This document shows, piece by piece, positions 42,733 to 52,417 of a stretch of DNA of 64,000 bases. Position 1 is the first letter of the stretch. Each line of letters starts with the position of its first letter. Made by a program: the position numbers and the translations under genes. The notes below the pieces were generated by a model. The model saw only the letters and a program-made list of their open reading frames with translations. It ran no database searches and was not told where the DNA came from. Source of the DNA: Hyalangium ruber (GTDB taxonomy: Bacteria > Myxococcota > Myxococcia > Myxococcales > Myxococcaceae); the NCBI RefSeq assembly GCF_034259325.1, contig NZ_JAXIVS010000014.1, forward strand, positions 124,001 to 188,000. The letters run 5' to 3'.

Positions 42733-44763
42733 ATGTACGAGAATGTGAAGGGACGCAGTGCCACGGCCTCGCTGGAGCTGGCCGCGAGCGCGAAGACGAA
42801 GTTCGACGAGTTCCTGCGGCGGCAGCTGGGCATCAGCAACGCGCAGGATCCGGCCTCGGTGGTGGGCGCGCTGCGCAAGCTCTACCCGTCCACGGCCGCG
42901 CGGCTGGACGATGAGAGCCGGGGCGTGGCCATCCGCCAGGGGGGCGAGCCCGAGCGCCTGACGGTGGCGCCCACCGGCGGCATGGGCTCGCCGGGCGTGC
43001 TGCGCTACCAGCTGGTGCGCCAGGCGCTGGAGGCGGACCTGGGCCATGTGGTGGAGCACCCCTCCAACCGCGACTACAAGGCGCCGCTGACGGGCTGGAA
43101 GGACGCGGTGCTCGCCGAGCTGTCCGAGGGAGAGTCGGCGGCGTACCGGGCGGCGGACCCCGCTCAGCGGGACCGCACCTTCTATAGCGTGCGCAAGCTG
43201 GGGGACTACGCGCGGGTGGCGCGCATGGCGGGGTTGCTCAACCCGGTGCTGGACGCCGAGTTCCGCCGGCTGGCCTCCACCATGGACGAGGCCGCCATCG
43301 TGCTCCGGGTGCTCGCCGGGGAGACGATGTTCCGGGCGGGCTTCGACGAGGGCGGCACCGTCTTCCAGGTGGCCTTCGAGGACCTGCGGCAGCGCCGCGA
43401 GACGCTGATCGGCGCGCTGGAGCGCTTCACCTCCGCCACCCACGAGGGGGAGGAGGACTGGGGGGATGGCGAGGCCTCCTACGGGGCGCTGCTGCGCGTG
43501 CTGAGCGAGCAGGGCCACTCGGAGCTGCGCGCCATCATCCGGCCAGAGACGATGACGCGGCTCTTGGATGTGTTGCTGGACTCGGTGCCCCAGCAGCAGC
43601 CGGACTACCTGCGGGGCATCGCCTCGACGGTGCCGCTGGAGATGGTGCAGCTGCGGCGGCTGCGCGCGGTGGCCACCGAGCTGCTCAAGGGGCGGGGTGG
43701 TAGGAACCAGGCGGCCTCCGCGCCGCTCAGCGCCTTCGTCCAGGCGCTCACGCTGTTCATCGACGCGTTCGCCGAGCCGGGCACGGGCTCGCGGCTGCTC
43801 AACATCTCCCTGCCGGCGCCCTTCGCCTCGCTGCAGCTGGCGCGCGCCGACAAGGGTGGTGACATCGTCCGCGCCCTGTTCCATGTCCGCACGCGGCTGC
43901 AGGTGGAGCTGGATGCCATCCACGCCGACCCGAACGTCGATCCCCTCGACTGGCCGCTCATCGTGAAGCTGGACCGGGTGCTCTACGATTTGGACCGGGC
44001 CATCGACCTGTACCTGATGGGCGGGGGCAACAACCTGGATGGCTTCGAGGAGCGCCGCGCGCGCATGTACGCGGTGATGCTGCAGCGGTGGCTGGACCAG
44101 AAGCAGGCGACGGCGCCGGGCGATGACTGGAACCAGATCGAGCCGGAGAACAGCGCGAGGCAGCAGTTGCGCCTGGAGCTGCGCACGTTGGTGCAGACGG
44201 CGGTGGTCGAGCTGAGCAAGCCCCCGAAGCTGCCGCCGGCCGACGAGCAGGAGCAGTTCCTCCAGGAGCAGCGCCTGCTGGAGGCGGAGTGGCGGGCGCT
44301 GGCGGTGGAGCTCACCCAGGTGGCGACCGGCCGCCAGACGCTGGTGGACCTGGCGGGCACGCTCTACGTGGGGGTGAAGGGCTCGCTCGACGCGCAGGAG
44401 AAGATCGACCTGTCGCTCACGCCGTCGGAGCGCGTGTCCGCGCAGCTGCTGGTGAAGCGGCACGAGGAGTTGATCCGCAAGGTGGGCGAGACCAACCACG
44501 CGCTGAAGCCGCTGTATCAAATCAAGGAGCTGCCCCGCCTGGACCTGGAGATCGACCGGCTCACCCAGGAGCTCGAGCAGGAGCGCAAGGCCCGCCAGGA
44601 GCTGGAGCAGAAGCTGGCGGGGGCGAGCGGCGTGGCCAAGGAGTCGCTGCGCGTGCCGACGCCGCGCTCGCCTGGAGCGGGGAGGACGCGGCGCAACCGG
44701 AAGGCGGACTCGCGCAAGGCGCCCCGCGCCCACTCCCCGGAGGCTCCCGAGAAGACGCACTAG
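42733..44763 (+). CDS. Large protein of unknown function with C-terminal coiled coil
   Basis: The protein has 676 residues. There is no signal peptide or membrane helix. It is mostly helical (ASAKTKFDEFLRRQLGIS, LEAEWRALAVELTQVATG). A coiled coil lies near the C-terminus (EIDRLTQELEQERKARQELE) before a basic disordered tail (RTRRNRKADSRKAPRA). Several Trp/Tyr-containing conserved-looking blocks occur (YLMGGGNNLDGFEERRARMY). I recognise no family. GGGGGAGGG lies before ATG 42733. The 22-bp gap to the protease gene shows it belongs to the same operon. A scaffold role would fit its length and coiled coil, but is not shown. Confidence 0.82.
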   Translation: MYENVKGRSATASLELAASAKTKFDEFLRRQLGISNAQDPASVVGALRKLYPSTAARLDDESRGVAIRQGGEPERLTVAPTGGMGSPGVLRYQLVRQALEADLGHVVEHPSNRDYKAPLTGWKDAVLAELSEGESAAYRAADPAQRDRTFYSVRKLGDYARVARMAGLLNPVLDAEFRRLASTMDEAAIVLRVLAGETMFRAGFDEGGTVFQVAFEDLRQRRETLIGALERFTSATHEGEEDWGDGEASYGALLRVLSEQGHSELRAIIRPETMTRLLDVLLDSVPQQQPDYLRGIASTVPLEMVQLRRLRAVATELLKGRGGRNQAASAPLSAFVQALTLFIDAFAEPGTGSRLLNISLPAPFASLQLARADKGGDIVRALFHVRTRLQVELDAIHADPNVDPLDWPLIVKLDRVLYDLDRAIDLYLMGGGNNLDGFEERRARMYAVMLQRWLDQKQATAPGDDWNQIEPENSARQQLRLELRTLVQTAVVELSKPPKLPPADEQEQFLQEQRLLEAEWRALAVELTQVATGRQTLVDLAGTLYVGVKGSLDAQEKIDLSLTPSERVSAQLLVKRHEELIRKVGETNHALKPLYQIKELPRLDLEIDRLTQELEQERKARQELEQKLAGASGVAKESLRVPTPRSPGAGRTRRNRKADSRKAPRAHSPEAPEKTH

Positions 44764-44817
44764 TTCGCGCCGCTCTCGGAACCATTTCGTCAACGCACTT
44801 CACGTAGGTGGCACGCC

Positions 44818-45909
44818 ATGAGCCTTGGTACGGCAGAAGCCCTTCAGCGACTCTTGTCCCAGTGGAAGCGAGATGTCCTCGCCAACGTTCCTCCCGAGCA
44901 GCGCGCGGAGCTGCAGAAACAAATCGAAGCGCGAGCCGACGAGCTGATCACCCGCGCCTCGGACGGCTCGACCGGGTCGCTGTTCTCGGACCTGATGGGG
45001 TTGGGCAAGGGAGGAGCCCCCTCGTTCGATGACGTCAGCAAGCCGGTGCTCGTCCAGGACTTCGACGAGTCGGTCATCCAGACGCAGCTCCACGCCGCCG
45101 CGGAGCTCTATTACATCTACCAGCACGAGCGGATGAAGGTGTTCCAGGTGGCGGGAGCCCTGCTGCGGCTCTTCCACGATGGGCGCATGCGCATCCAGCG
45201 CGGCCCCGGCGCCCGCGCCCTGTACCTGCTGGAGAAGCACCACCCGCTGCGCTACAAGCCGCGGGACCGGCAGCTCGCCTACCGGCGCGCGTTCAACTAC
45301 GGCGCGCTGGCGGCGCCTCCGGGCGCGGTGGTGTTCCGCAACTTCCACCGCGAGTTCGTCGCCTTCGTGGCCGCCCTCGCCCAGTACTTCCGGGACTTGC
45401 TGATCGGCGAGGTGATTCGCGGCTCGCAGACGCTCAACGAGCGGCCCTTCGCCAGCCAGGCCACGATTCAACGGCTGGGCACGGACATGCGCTGGCAGTT
45501 GGACCGGGCCACCTACGGCAACATCCTGGCGCTCACGCTGGAGGTGGGTGAGTACCTCAAGACGATCCTCGACGCGCTGGAGTCTCCGGACATCAAGAAG
45601 GCGTTCGACGCCAACACCAAGTGGGACGTCATCGAGGTGGTGTCGCGGCGCTACCTGGGCGGGGCGGCCGAAATCTCGCAGCGCTCGAAGATGGCGGACG
45701 CGGGGCGGTTGCTGCTCAACTTCGTGGCGGACAACCCGTTCAAGACGCGCGACTTCCGAGACTTCCAGACGGAGGTGGCGCCGCTGGGCCCGGTGGCCGA
45801 GGAGTGGATCGCCGCGTACCGGATGACTCCCGAGGGCCGCGCCTTTCGCGGCGTCACGCCCACCCTGCGACGGACCCTCGGCATCCCGAGCGCCGCCGCC
45901 GCGCTGTGA
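44818..45909 (+). CDS. Helical protein of unknown function
   Basis: The protein has 363 residues. It is soluble and helical with no signal peptide. Blocks that look conserved include FDESVIQTQLHAAAELYYIY, VFRNFHREFVAFVAALAQYF and KWDVIEVVSRRYLGG. It ends in a hydrophobic Ala-rich tail (IPSAAAAL). I recognise no family. It is the fifth operon gene, 54 bp after the coiled-coil gene and 15 bp before the DUF4438 gene. Confidence 0.8.
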   Translation: MSLGTAEALQRLLSQWKRDVLANVPPEQRAELQKQIEARADELITRASDGSTGSLFSDLMGLGKGGAPSFDDVSKPVLVQDFDESVIQTQLHAAAELYYIYQHERMKVFQVAGALLRLFHDGRMRIQRGPGARALYLLEKHHPLRYKPRDRQLAYRRAFNYGALAAPPGAVVFRNFHREFVAFVAALAQYFRDLLIGEVIRGSQTLNERPFASQATIQRLGTDMRWQLDRATYGNILALTLEVGEYLKTILDALESPDIKKAFDANTKWDVIEVVSRRYLGGAAEISQRSKMADAGRLLLNFVADNPFKTRDFRDFQTEVAPLGPVAEEWIAAYRMTPEGRAFRGVTPTLRRTLGIPSAAAAL

Positions 45910-45924
45910 GTCGCGGAGCACGGC

Positions 45925-46887
45925 ATGGATGTCCAGCAAGCTCCAGTCAGAGAGGCGGGCACGTACGCACCGGGGACGCCTCGAACCAATGAGGCGCGGA
46001 TGGTGGCGGTGGCGGTGGGAGGGCAGGTGGCCCACCCCATCATCCGCGCCTCGCCGTATCGGATCGGCCGGGATGGGGTGCTCCGGCTGCTCCCGGGCAG
46101 TGGAGGAATCGTCCTCAACCGGCGCGTGGGGGACGCCGCCGTGGGCGTGGCGGGCGACCACGTCGAGGCGGGTGTCTCTCTCCACAACAACGGTCGCGAG
46201 GTGGTGGGTCCGCGTGACGGTCCCAACCGGGCGCTCATGTTCTACGCCTGCGTGGGCAACCGGGTGCGGGTCGTCTCCGGTCCCGCCTCGGGTGCGGTGG
46301 GCACGGTGGTGGGCAAGCACGGCGGTATCAACCACGTCATCGTCGACTTCGAGCCCCAGGTGACCCGGCGCCTGCTGATCGGCGACCGGATGCAGATCAA
46401 CGCGTACGGCCAGGGGTTCACGCTGCCGGACTTTCCCGAGGTGAGCCTGCTGAACCTCTCCCCGAGGCTGCTGCGGCGCTGGGGCGTGCGCGCCTCGCGG
46501 GGGCGGCTGCGCATCCCCATCACCCATACCGTCCCCTCGCAGTTGATGGGCTCGGGCATGGGGCGCTCGGAGGGCGTGCTGGGGGACCTGGACATCCAGC
46601 TCTCGGACAAGGGGCTGGTGCGGCGCTTCCGGCTCGGCTCATTGCGGCTGGGGGACCTGGTGGCGCTGTGCCCGCTGGATTACCGCTTCGGCCCCTCGAG
46701 GCGGCAGGGCACCGTTACGGTGGGCGTGGTGGTGCATACCGACAGCCAGATCGCCGGCCATGGGCCCGGGGTGACGCCGCTGTTGATCGCTCCTCGGGAC
46801 CGGCTGCGGCTCGTCCGTGCGCCCTCGGCCAACCTCGCGCTCGTGCTGGGGCTGCGCAGGAATCTGACTCCGGCCGCTCGCCCCTGA
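45925..46887 (+). CDS. DUF4438 domain protein
   Basis: The protein has 320 residues. The family is seen in ASPYRIGRDGVLRLLPGSGG, VLNRRVGDAAVGVAGDHVE, FYACVGNRVRVVSGPASGAV, GKHGGINHVIVDF and HTVPSQLMGSGMG. DUF4438 proteins are found in bacteria and archaea; a structure is known but no reaction. It is unusual to find it as part of an operon with acidic repeat proteins and a metalloprotease. It is soluble and without signal peptide. Only 15 bp separate it from the gene before, and it ends the operon; the next gene converges at 46900. Confidence 0.9.
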   Translation: MDVQQAPVREAGTYAPGTPRTNEARMVAVAVGGQVAHPIIRASPYRIGRDGVLRLLPGSGGIVLNRRVGDAAVGVAGDHVEAGVSLHNNGREVVGPRDGPNRALMFYACVGNRVRVVSGPASGAVGTVVGKHGGINHVIVDFEPQVTRRLLIGDRMQINAYGQGFTLPDFPEVSLLNLSPRLLRRWGVRASRGRLRIPITHTVPSQLMGSGMGRSEGVLGDLDIQLSDKGLVRRFRLGSLRLGDLVALCPLDYRFGPSRRQGTVTVGVVVHTDSQIAGHGPGVTPLLIAPRDRLRLVRAPSANLALVLGLRRNLTPAARP

Positions 46888-46899
46888 TGCCGTGCCGCC

Positions 46900-47271
46900 T
46901 CAGGGGGCGCGCGGCACGGAGGAGGCTCCGAAGCAGCGCGACACCATGGCTGCGCGGGTCTCCACGCCGAGCTTGGAGAAGATCCGCCGCAGGTGGGCCG
47001 CCACGGTCCATGTGCTGATCTTCAGCTCCGCGGCGATCTGCTTGTTCACCTGGCCGGCGGCCACGCACGCGACGATTTGCAGCTCGCGCGCGGTGAGCAC
47101 CCGCGCGTCCGGCAAGGGGACCGCCGTGGGCGTGGGCTCCTCGAAAGGCGCCGGCACGAGGTGGTAGCGCTGGCCGTCGATGATGAGCTCTCCCACGGGG
47201 GCGGAGCCCGGGGCGCGAGCCTCGGGGGCGACGAGCAGGACACGGCTGCCTGGGGGAAGCGGGCGCTCCAT
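46900..47271 (-). CDS. Short LuxR-type regulator
   Basis: The protein has 123 residues. The C-terminal half is a complete GerE/LuxR helix-turn-helix (LTARELQIVACVAAGQVNKQ, IAAELKISTWTVAAHLRRIF). The N-terminal ~55 residues carry no receiver or sensor domain, only a short strand-rich stretch ending in a Pro linker. It can bind DNA but should receive its signal by protein contact or be constitutive. It converges on the acidic-repeat operon with a 12-bp gap, and lies just downstream of the gene starting at 48453. The latter and this gene are separated by 24 bp, so they form one unit. Its target could be either neighbouring operon. Confidence 0.88.
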   Translation of the reverse strand: MERPLPPGSRVLLVAPEARAPGSAPVGELIIDGQRYHLVPAPFEEPTPTAVPLPDARVLTARELQIVACVAAGQVNKQIAAELKISTWTVAAHLRRIFSKLGVETRAAMVSRCFGASSVPRAP

Positions 47272-47295
47272 GGTGGCGTTCTCCTCCCTGGCGCC

Positions 47296-48453
47296 TTACG
47301 CCGGTGCTCCCGCGAGCTCGGGAGAGGACAGGATGCGGCGAACCTCGGCCGCCTCCTTGGTGCGCCCGGCGCTCTGCAGGCTCGCCGCGAGACGCTGGCC
47401 CGCGTGCTCTCCGGCGCCCGAGCCCTTCGCCGGCTCCTGAGCGTGCGCCACGAGTCGGGCGACGCTCCGGCGGCCGAGCCGCAGCTCGGCGTGGAACAGG
47501 AGCGCCAGCGCGCGTGGCGTGGAGAAGGGGCCGTCTGGTGAGTCCAGCGGCGCCTCGCCCTCGGAGGCCAGGGCCAGCGCGGGGTGGAGCAGCTGCTCGG
47601 TGATGTACTCGAGCTGCGCGAGCTGGGCGCCGCGCTCCCGGCCCGCTTGGGCCAGCGCCGCCAGCAGGCGCACGTCCTCTCCCAGGAGCGGCAGCGCCTT
47701 GCGGCCTTCGACGGGGTGGCCGTGCTCCACGTCCATGACGGTCAGCGTGGAGGGCTGGCCGAGGGTGGCGTCGATGCCCAGGCGTCCCAACCGCGCCGCG
47801 AACGCCGAGGGCTCCTTGCGCTTCCAGCGCGCCAGCGCCTCGATGAGCCCGTTGCCCGACAGCGGCCAGGTGCCCCAGCGCGGGCCCTCTCCCGCGTGAG
47901 AGTCCCAGGAGACATGGTCGAACGGCGCCGCGAACCACGCGAGGACGAACTCCAGCGCGCGGGCCTGGGCCTCCGTGAGGCCGAGGCGGAGCAGCTCCGC
48001 CTGCGTCGGCGCGCAGGGACCGCGCACCCCCACGGTGCCTCGGTGGAGGAGCTTGCCGTTCTCTCGGCCGAGGACCACCTGCGCCTCTCCCGGAGGCACG
48101 AGGGCCACCGAGCCCTGGAGGCGGATCTCCTCCCGGGCGGCGCGGGCGGTGTCGGCGGGGTCCTTCTCCTGGCTGGGCTCGCGGGGCCTGGCCTCGGGCC
48201 TCGGGCGCTCTGGACGAGGCTCCGTGGCGCGGGGCTCGGCGGGAGGCGCCTCTTCGGCCCGCGTGTCCGTGAAGGGCGCGGATGGTGGCTCGGAGCGAAC
48301 GGCGCGGTTGCGAGGACGAGGCGCCTCGGCCCTGGGCGTGGACGCGGGAGGCTCCTGCTCGAGGGTGGTGACCCAGCGATCCAAGAGTTCCATCACCCCC
48401 TGGGAAGACAGCGGGGAGCGCGTTCGCTTCGGTTCGGAGTCATGGTCGGCCAC
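47296..48453 (-). CDS. Protein of unknown function with charged, Pro-rich N-terminal half
   Basis: The protein has 385 residues from GTG 48453, preceded by AGGAGG at ideal spacing. The same frame stays open to 48684, but that part lacks codon bias and crosses a repeat copy. Residues 1-130 are disordered (Pro, Glu, Arg). The C-terminal ~250 residues are helical and compact (LTEAQARALEFVLAWFAAPF, GEGPRWGTWPLSGNGLIEAL), with conserved-looking Trp, His and Asp. It has some resemblance to helical enzyme folds, but I cannot name one. It precedes the mini-LuxR gene by 24 bp. Confidence 0.75.
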   Translation of the reverse strand: MADHDSEPKRTRSPLSSQGVMELLDRWVTTLEQEPPASTPRAEAPRPRNRAVRSEPPSAPFTDTRAEEAPPAEPRATEPRPERPRPEARPREPSQEKDPADTARAAREEIRLQGSVALVPPGEAQVVLGRENGKLLHRGTVGVRGPCAPTQAELLRLGLTEAQARALEFVLAWFAAPFDHVSWDSHAGEGPRWGTWPLSGNGLIEALARWKRKEPSAFAARLGRLGIDATLGQPSTLTVMDVEHGHPVEGRKALPLLGEDVRLLAALAQAGRERGAQLAQLEYITEQLLHPALALASEGEAPLDSPDGPFSTPRALALLFHAELRLGRRSVARLVAHAQEPAKGSGAGEHAGQRLAASLQSAGRTKEAAEVRRILSSPELAGAPA

Positions 48454-48680
48454 GGCAGCCTCCTGGGCGGAGTTTCGTGGCGCGGACTGTGGGAGATCTC
48501 CCTGGGACACGAAACGGTCCGCGGGGAGGATCCGCCCTGCGAGGTTGACTGCCGGATGGCGGGGCCGCGCGGGGAGTGATGATCCGACACCGCATGGCCC
48601 TGGAGGGTGGGGCCAGGCCGTGTCACGGCATGGCCCTCGAGGTGCCGCCCCGATTCGAGGCCCTCCCGAGGCGCTTTCGC

Positions 48681-48709
48681 CCAACCTGTCCGATTGTCTG
48701 ACAGGTTGG
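48681..48709 (-). repeat. Interspersed palindrome, copy 2 (inverted)
   Basis: Arms CCAACCTGTC (48681-48690) and GACAGGTTGG (48700-48709) are 10-bp perfect. Read on the minus strand the loop is AGACAATCG, like AGACAACCA in copy 3, and the flank GGGCGAAAGCGCC matches copies 1 and 3. The surrounding gap 48454-48739 has no other gene that I can support. Confidence 0.85.
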
Positions 48710-48739
48710 GGCAGCGCTCCGCTTGGTCGCCGCAGGGAA

Positions 48740-49246
48740 TCAGCGGCCGGAGTGCAGGTGCTTCTGACCGCGCTTCACCTTGAACTGCTTCTGCTGAGGC
48801 TGAGGCGCCTTCGCGCGCTTGGGCGCGGGGGCCTCGGAGGCCATCGTCTTGCGGCCGGTCTCGCGCATGGGGACGGGCTGGGTCGCCTCGGCACCGCGCT
48901 GAGGAGTGGTGCGGCGGGGCTTGGCGGCCGGAGTCTCGGCGACGCGCTCGGCGCTGGTGCGGCGAGGCTTGGCGGAGACGGAGTCCTCACGCGAGGTGGA
49001 GGGCGGGGCCGAGGTGGCCTCGGCGTTGCGAGAGACAGGCGTCTGCTTGGAGATGCTGGGCTTGCGCGGGCCCCGGCCGATCTTCTCCTGGATCTTGTCC
49101 ACGGTCTTCACGGCGACGGCGGTGGTCTCCACGAGGGCGCGCGCCCCACGGGTGCCCGCCTTGGCGGCCACCTGCACGCCCCGCTTGCTGACCTTCGCCG
49201 CTGCCTTCTTCACGGTGTCTACCAACCCACGTCTGATCGAAGCCAT
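48740..49246 (-). CDS. Basic histone-H1-like protein
   Basis: The protein has 168 residues. Start ATG 49246 (MASIRRGLVDTVKKAAAKV) is preceded by AAGGAGAGAG. It is Lys-, Arg-, Ala- and Pro-rich with repeats such as AKPRRTSAERV / AKPRRTTPQRG, which recall AT-hook or H1-tail motifs, and an N-terminal amphipathic helix. The tail KQFKVKRGQKHLHSGR is strongly basic. There is no signal peptide. Basic proteins of this type bind DNA or acidic polymers in myxobacteria. The function is inferred from composition only. Confidence 0.75.
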   Translation of the reverse strand: MASIRRGLVDTVKKAAAKVSKRGVQVAAKAGTRGARALVETTAVAVKTVDKIQEKIGRGPRKPSISKQTPVSRNAEATSAPPSTSREDSVSAKPRRTSAERVAETPAAKPRRTTPQRGAEATQPVPMRETGRKTMASEAPAPKRAKAPQPQQKQFKVKRGQKHLHSGR

Positions 49247-49368
49247 GTGTGCTCTCTCCTTGGAAATTGGTCCCTTGCCGCCAAAGGTAGTCACGGCTCC
49301 GCGTGCGGGAAGCGGGGGGGTAGGCTGCCCGGCTGGTGACAGACTCCGGAGTGACAGAAAGTGACACG

Positions 49369-49911
49369 ATGAGAGACGCACGGTTGGAGCTGGTCCAGGG
49401 AGACATCACAAAAGTGGAGGCGGACGCGTTGGTGAACGCGGCCAACTCGTCGTTGCTGGGGGGCGGAGGGGTGGACGGGGCGATCCACCGAGCGGCGGGG
49501 CGGGAGTTGTTGGAGGAGTGCCGCGATCTGAGAGGTTGTCCCACGGGGGAGGCGCGAATCACCCAGGGCTACAAGCTGCGCGCGCGCCATGTCATCCACA
49601 CGGTGGGCCCGCGCTGGCAGGGAGGAGGGCGAGGCGAAGCGGGGCAGCTGGCGCGCTGCTACCAGAGCGTCTTCGCATTGGTGGAGAAGCACGGCCTGCG
49701 CACGGTGGCCTTTCCGTCCATCTCCACGGGGATGTACGGCTATCCGATCGAGAAGGCCTCGCGCATCGCGCTGCGCGAAATCCAAGCGGCGTTGGAGCGG
49801 CTGCCCCAGGTGGAGAAGGTGACGGTGGTGCTCTTCACGCCGGGGGACCTGGAGGTGTACCGGAGGGCGCTGGCCGGCGAGCCCGAGCCGGCGGGTGGTC
49901 CGGGGCGATGA
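49369..49911 (+). CDS. Macro-domain protein (O-acetyl-ADP-ribose deacetylase type)
   Basis: The protein has 180 residues. The macro domain covers nearly all of it: LELVQGDITKVEADALVNAA, NSSLLGGGGVDGAIHRAAG, CPTGEARITQGYKLRARHVI and VAFPSISTGMYGYPIEKAS. These are the ADP-ribose-binding loops of the MacroD/YmdB subgroup, which remove acetyl or ADP-ribose groups. ATG 49369 is chosen; an upstream start would add residues without match. Its stop overlaps the next gene as ATGA (49908-49911), so the two are coupled. The G-run motif GCGGGGGGGTAGG (49312-49324) lies 45-57 bp upstream. Confidence 0.95.
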   Translation: MRDARLELVQGDITKVEADALVNAANSSLLGGGGVDGAIHRAAGRELLEECRDLRGCPTGEARITQGYKLRARHVIHTVGPRWQGGGRGEAGQLARCYQSVFALVEKHGLRTVAFPSISTGMYGYPIEKASRIALREIQAALERLPQVEKVTVVLFTPGDLEVYRRALAGEPEPAGGPGR

Positions 49912-50726
49912 TGTCGCCGGAGCGTCGCACGCGGGGGAGGACCTCGCGTTCCCGGCTGCAGGCGCTGGACGTGTACCTGTGCCGCGCGGAGGCGGAGCTG
50001 CTGGGGCGCCAGGAGGGACCTTGGAGCGAGGCGGCGTTCATCGACGTGGGCTTCGGGGAGCACCCGTGGACGACGCTGGAGAGCGCGGAGGCGTTCCGAG
50101 CGTTGAACCCCACGCTGAGCGTCACCGGAGTGGAGGCAGACGCGGGCCGGGCGGCAGCAGCGGCGGCGAGCCATGAGGAGGCGCGCACGCACTTCCGGCA
50201 TGGAGGGTTCGACTGGGCGAGCGGGGCGGGCGAGCGGGCGCGGCTCGTGCGGGCGATGAACATCCTGCGCCAGTACCGTCCGGAGGACGTGGAGGCGGCG
50301 CATGCGGAGCTGGGGCGAGCGCTGTTGCCGGGAGGGCTGCTGGTGGAGGGCAGCACGGACACCCAGGGAGGCATCACGGTGGCGTACCTGCTGAGGCGAG
50401 GACCGGAGGCGCTGGAGCGCGAGGCGTTGCTCTTCCATACGGACTTCGGACAAGGCTTCGCGCCGCTGCTCTTCCGAGACTGGCTGCCCCGGGACTGGCG
50501 TCGGCATGTGCGACCGGGAGAGGCGCTCCACGGCTTCTTCACGGCCTGGACAGAGGCCTGGAGCGAAGCGAGAGAGCAAGGTGCGAGGGAGCCCCGGGAT
50601 TCCTTCCGGGAGAGTGCGCGAGGTCTTGCCCGCGCATGGCCGGGAGTGAGCACCGAGCCCTGGTTGCTAGAGAACGGCTACCTGCGCTGGCAGCCCGCTG
50701 GCGGTGTACCCCGTCCCTCACGCTAG
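49908..50726 (+). CDS. Class I methyltransferase-like protein
   Basis: The protein has 272 residues. AAFIDVGFGEHPWTTLESAE and LSVTGVEAD look like SAM-binding motifs I and II of a Rossmann-fold methyltransferase (motif I is ExGxGxG-like with DVGFGEHP), and VRAMNILRQYRPEDVEAAHA, LLPGGLLVEGSTD fit motifs III-V. The substrate is unknown. It starts inside the stop of the macro-domain gene (ATGA), so they probably act on one pathway, perhaps nucleic-acid or ADP-ribose-linked modification; that is inference. SitA6 begins 13 bp after its stop but is a separate lipoprotein gene. Confidence 0.82.
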   Translation: MMSPERRTRGRTSRSRLQALDVYLCRAEAELLGRQEGPWSEAAFIDVGFGEHPWTTLESAEAFRALNPTLSVTGVEADAGRAAAAAASHEEARTHFRHGGFDWASGAGERARLVRAMNILRQYRPEDVEAAHAELGRALLPGGLLVEGSTDTQGGITVAYLLRRGPEALEREALLFHTDFGQGFAPLLFRDWLPRDWRRHVRPGEALHGFFTAWTEAWSEAREQGAREPRDSFRESARGLARAWPGVSTEPWLLENGYLRWQPAGGVPRPSR

Positions 50727-50739
50727 AGTCCGCGCCACG

Positions 50740-52190
<1,451 letters not shown>

Positions 52191-52220
52191 TTCCGACCCT
52201 GTCAAAGGGCGTGCCCCCCA

Positions 52221-52245
52221 AACCTGTCAGACAACCAGACAGGTT
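52221..52245 (+). repeat. Interspersed palindrome, copy 3
   Basis: AACCTGTC (52221-52228), loop AGACAACCA, GACAGGTT (52238-52245). The 3' flank CGGCCAGAGCGCGCC resembles copies 1 and 2. The rest of the gap (52191-52417) between convergent genes shows no other feature. Confidence 0.85.
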
Positions 52246-52417
52246 CGGCCAGAGCGCGCCCAGAGCATGTCCTCGAATCGGTGAAACCCCCGTGGCCGCG
52301 GGCCCAGGGAGAGCGGGACGGCCGGCGCGGGAGGACCCGTCCGCTGACGGGGGGCCCCGCGCCGAGACGAGGGACCCGCGACCTGTACCCCGAGAATGTG
52401 CGCCCGTGCCCTACACC

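Noticed and set aside
47272-47295. Terminator between the mini-LuxR and the unknown gene
   Set aside because: The 24-bp gap has no hairpin; they are likely on one transcript.
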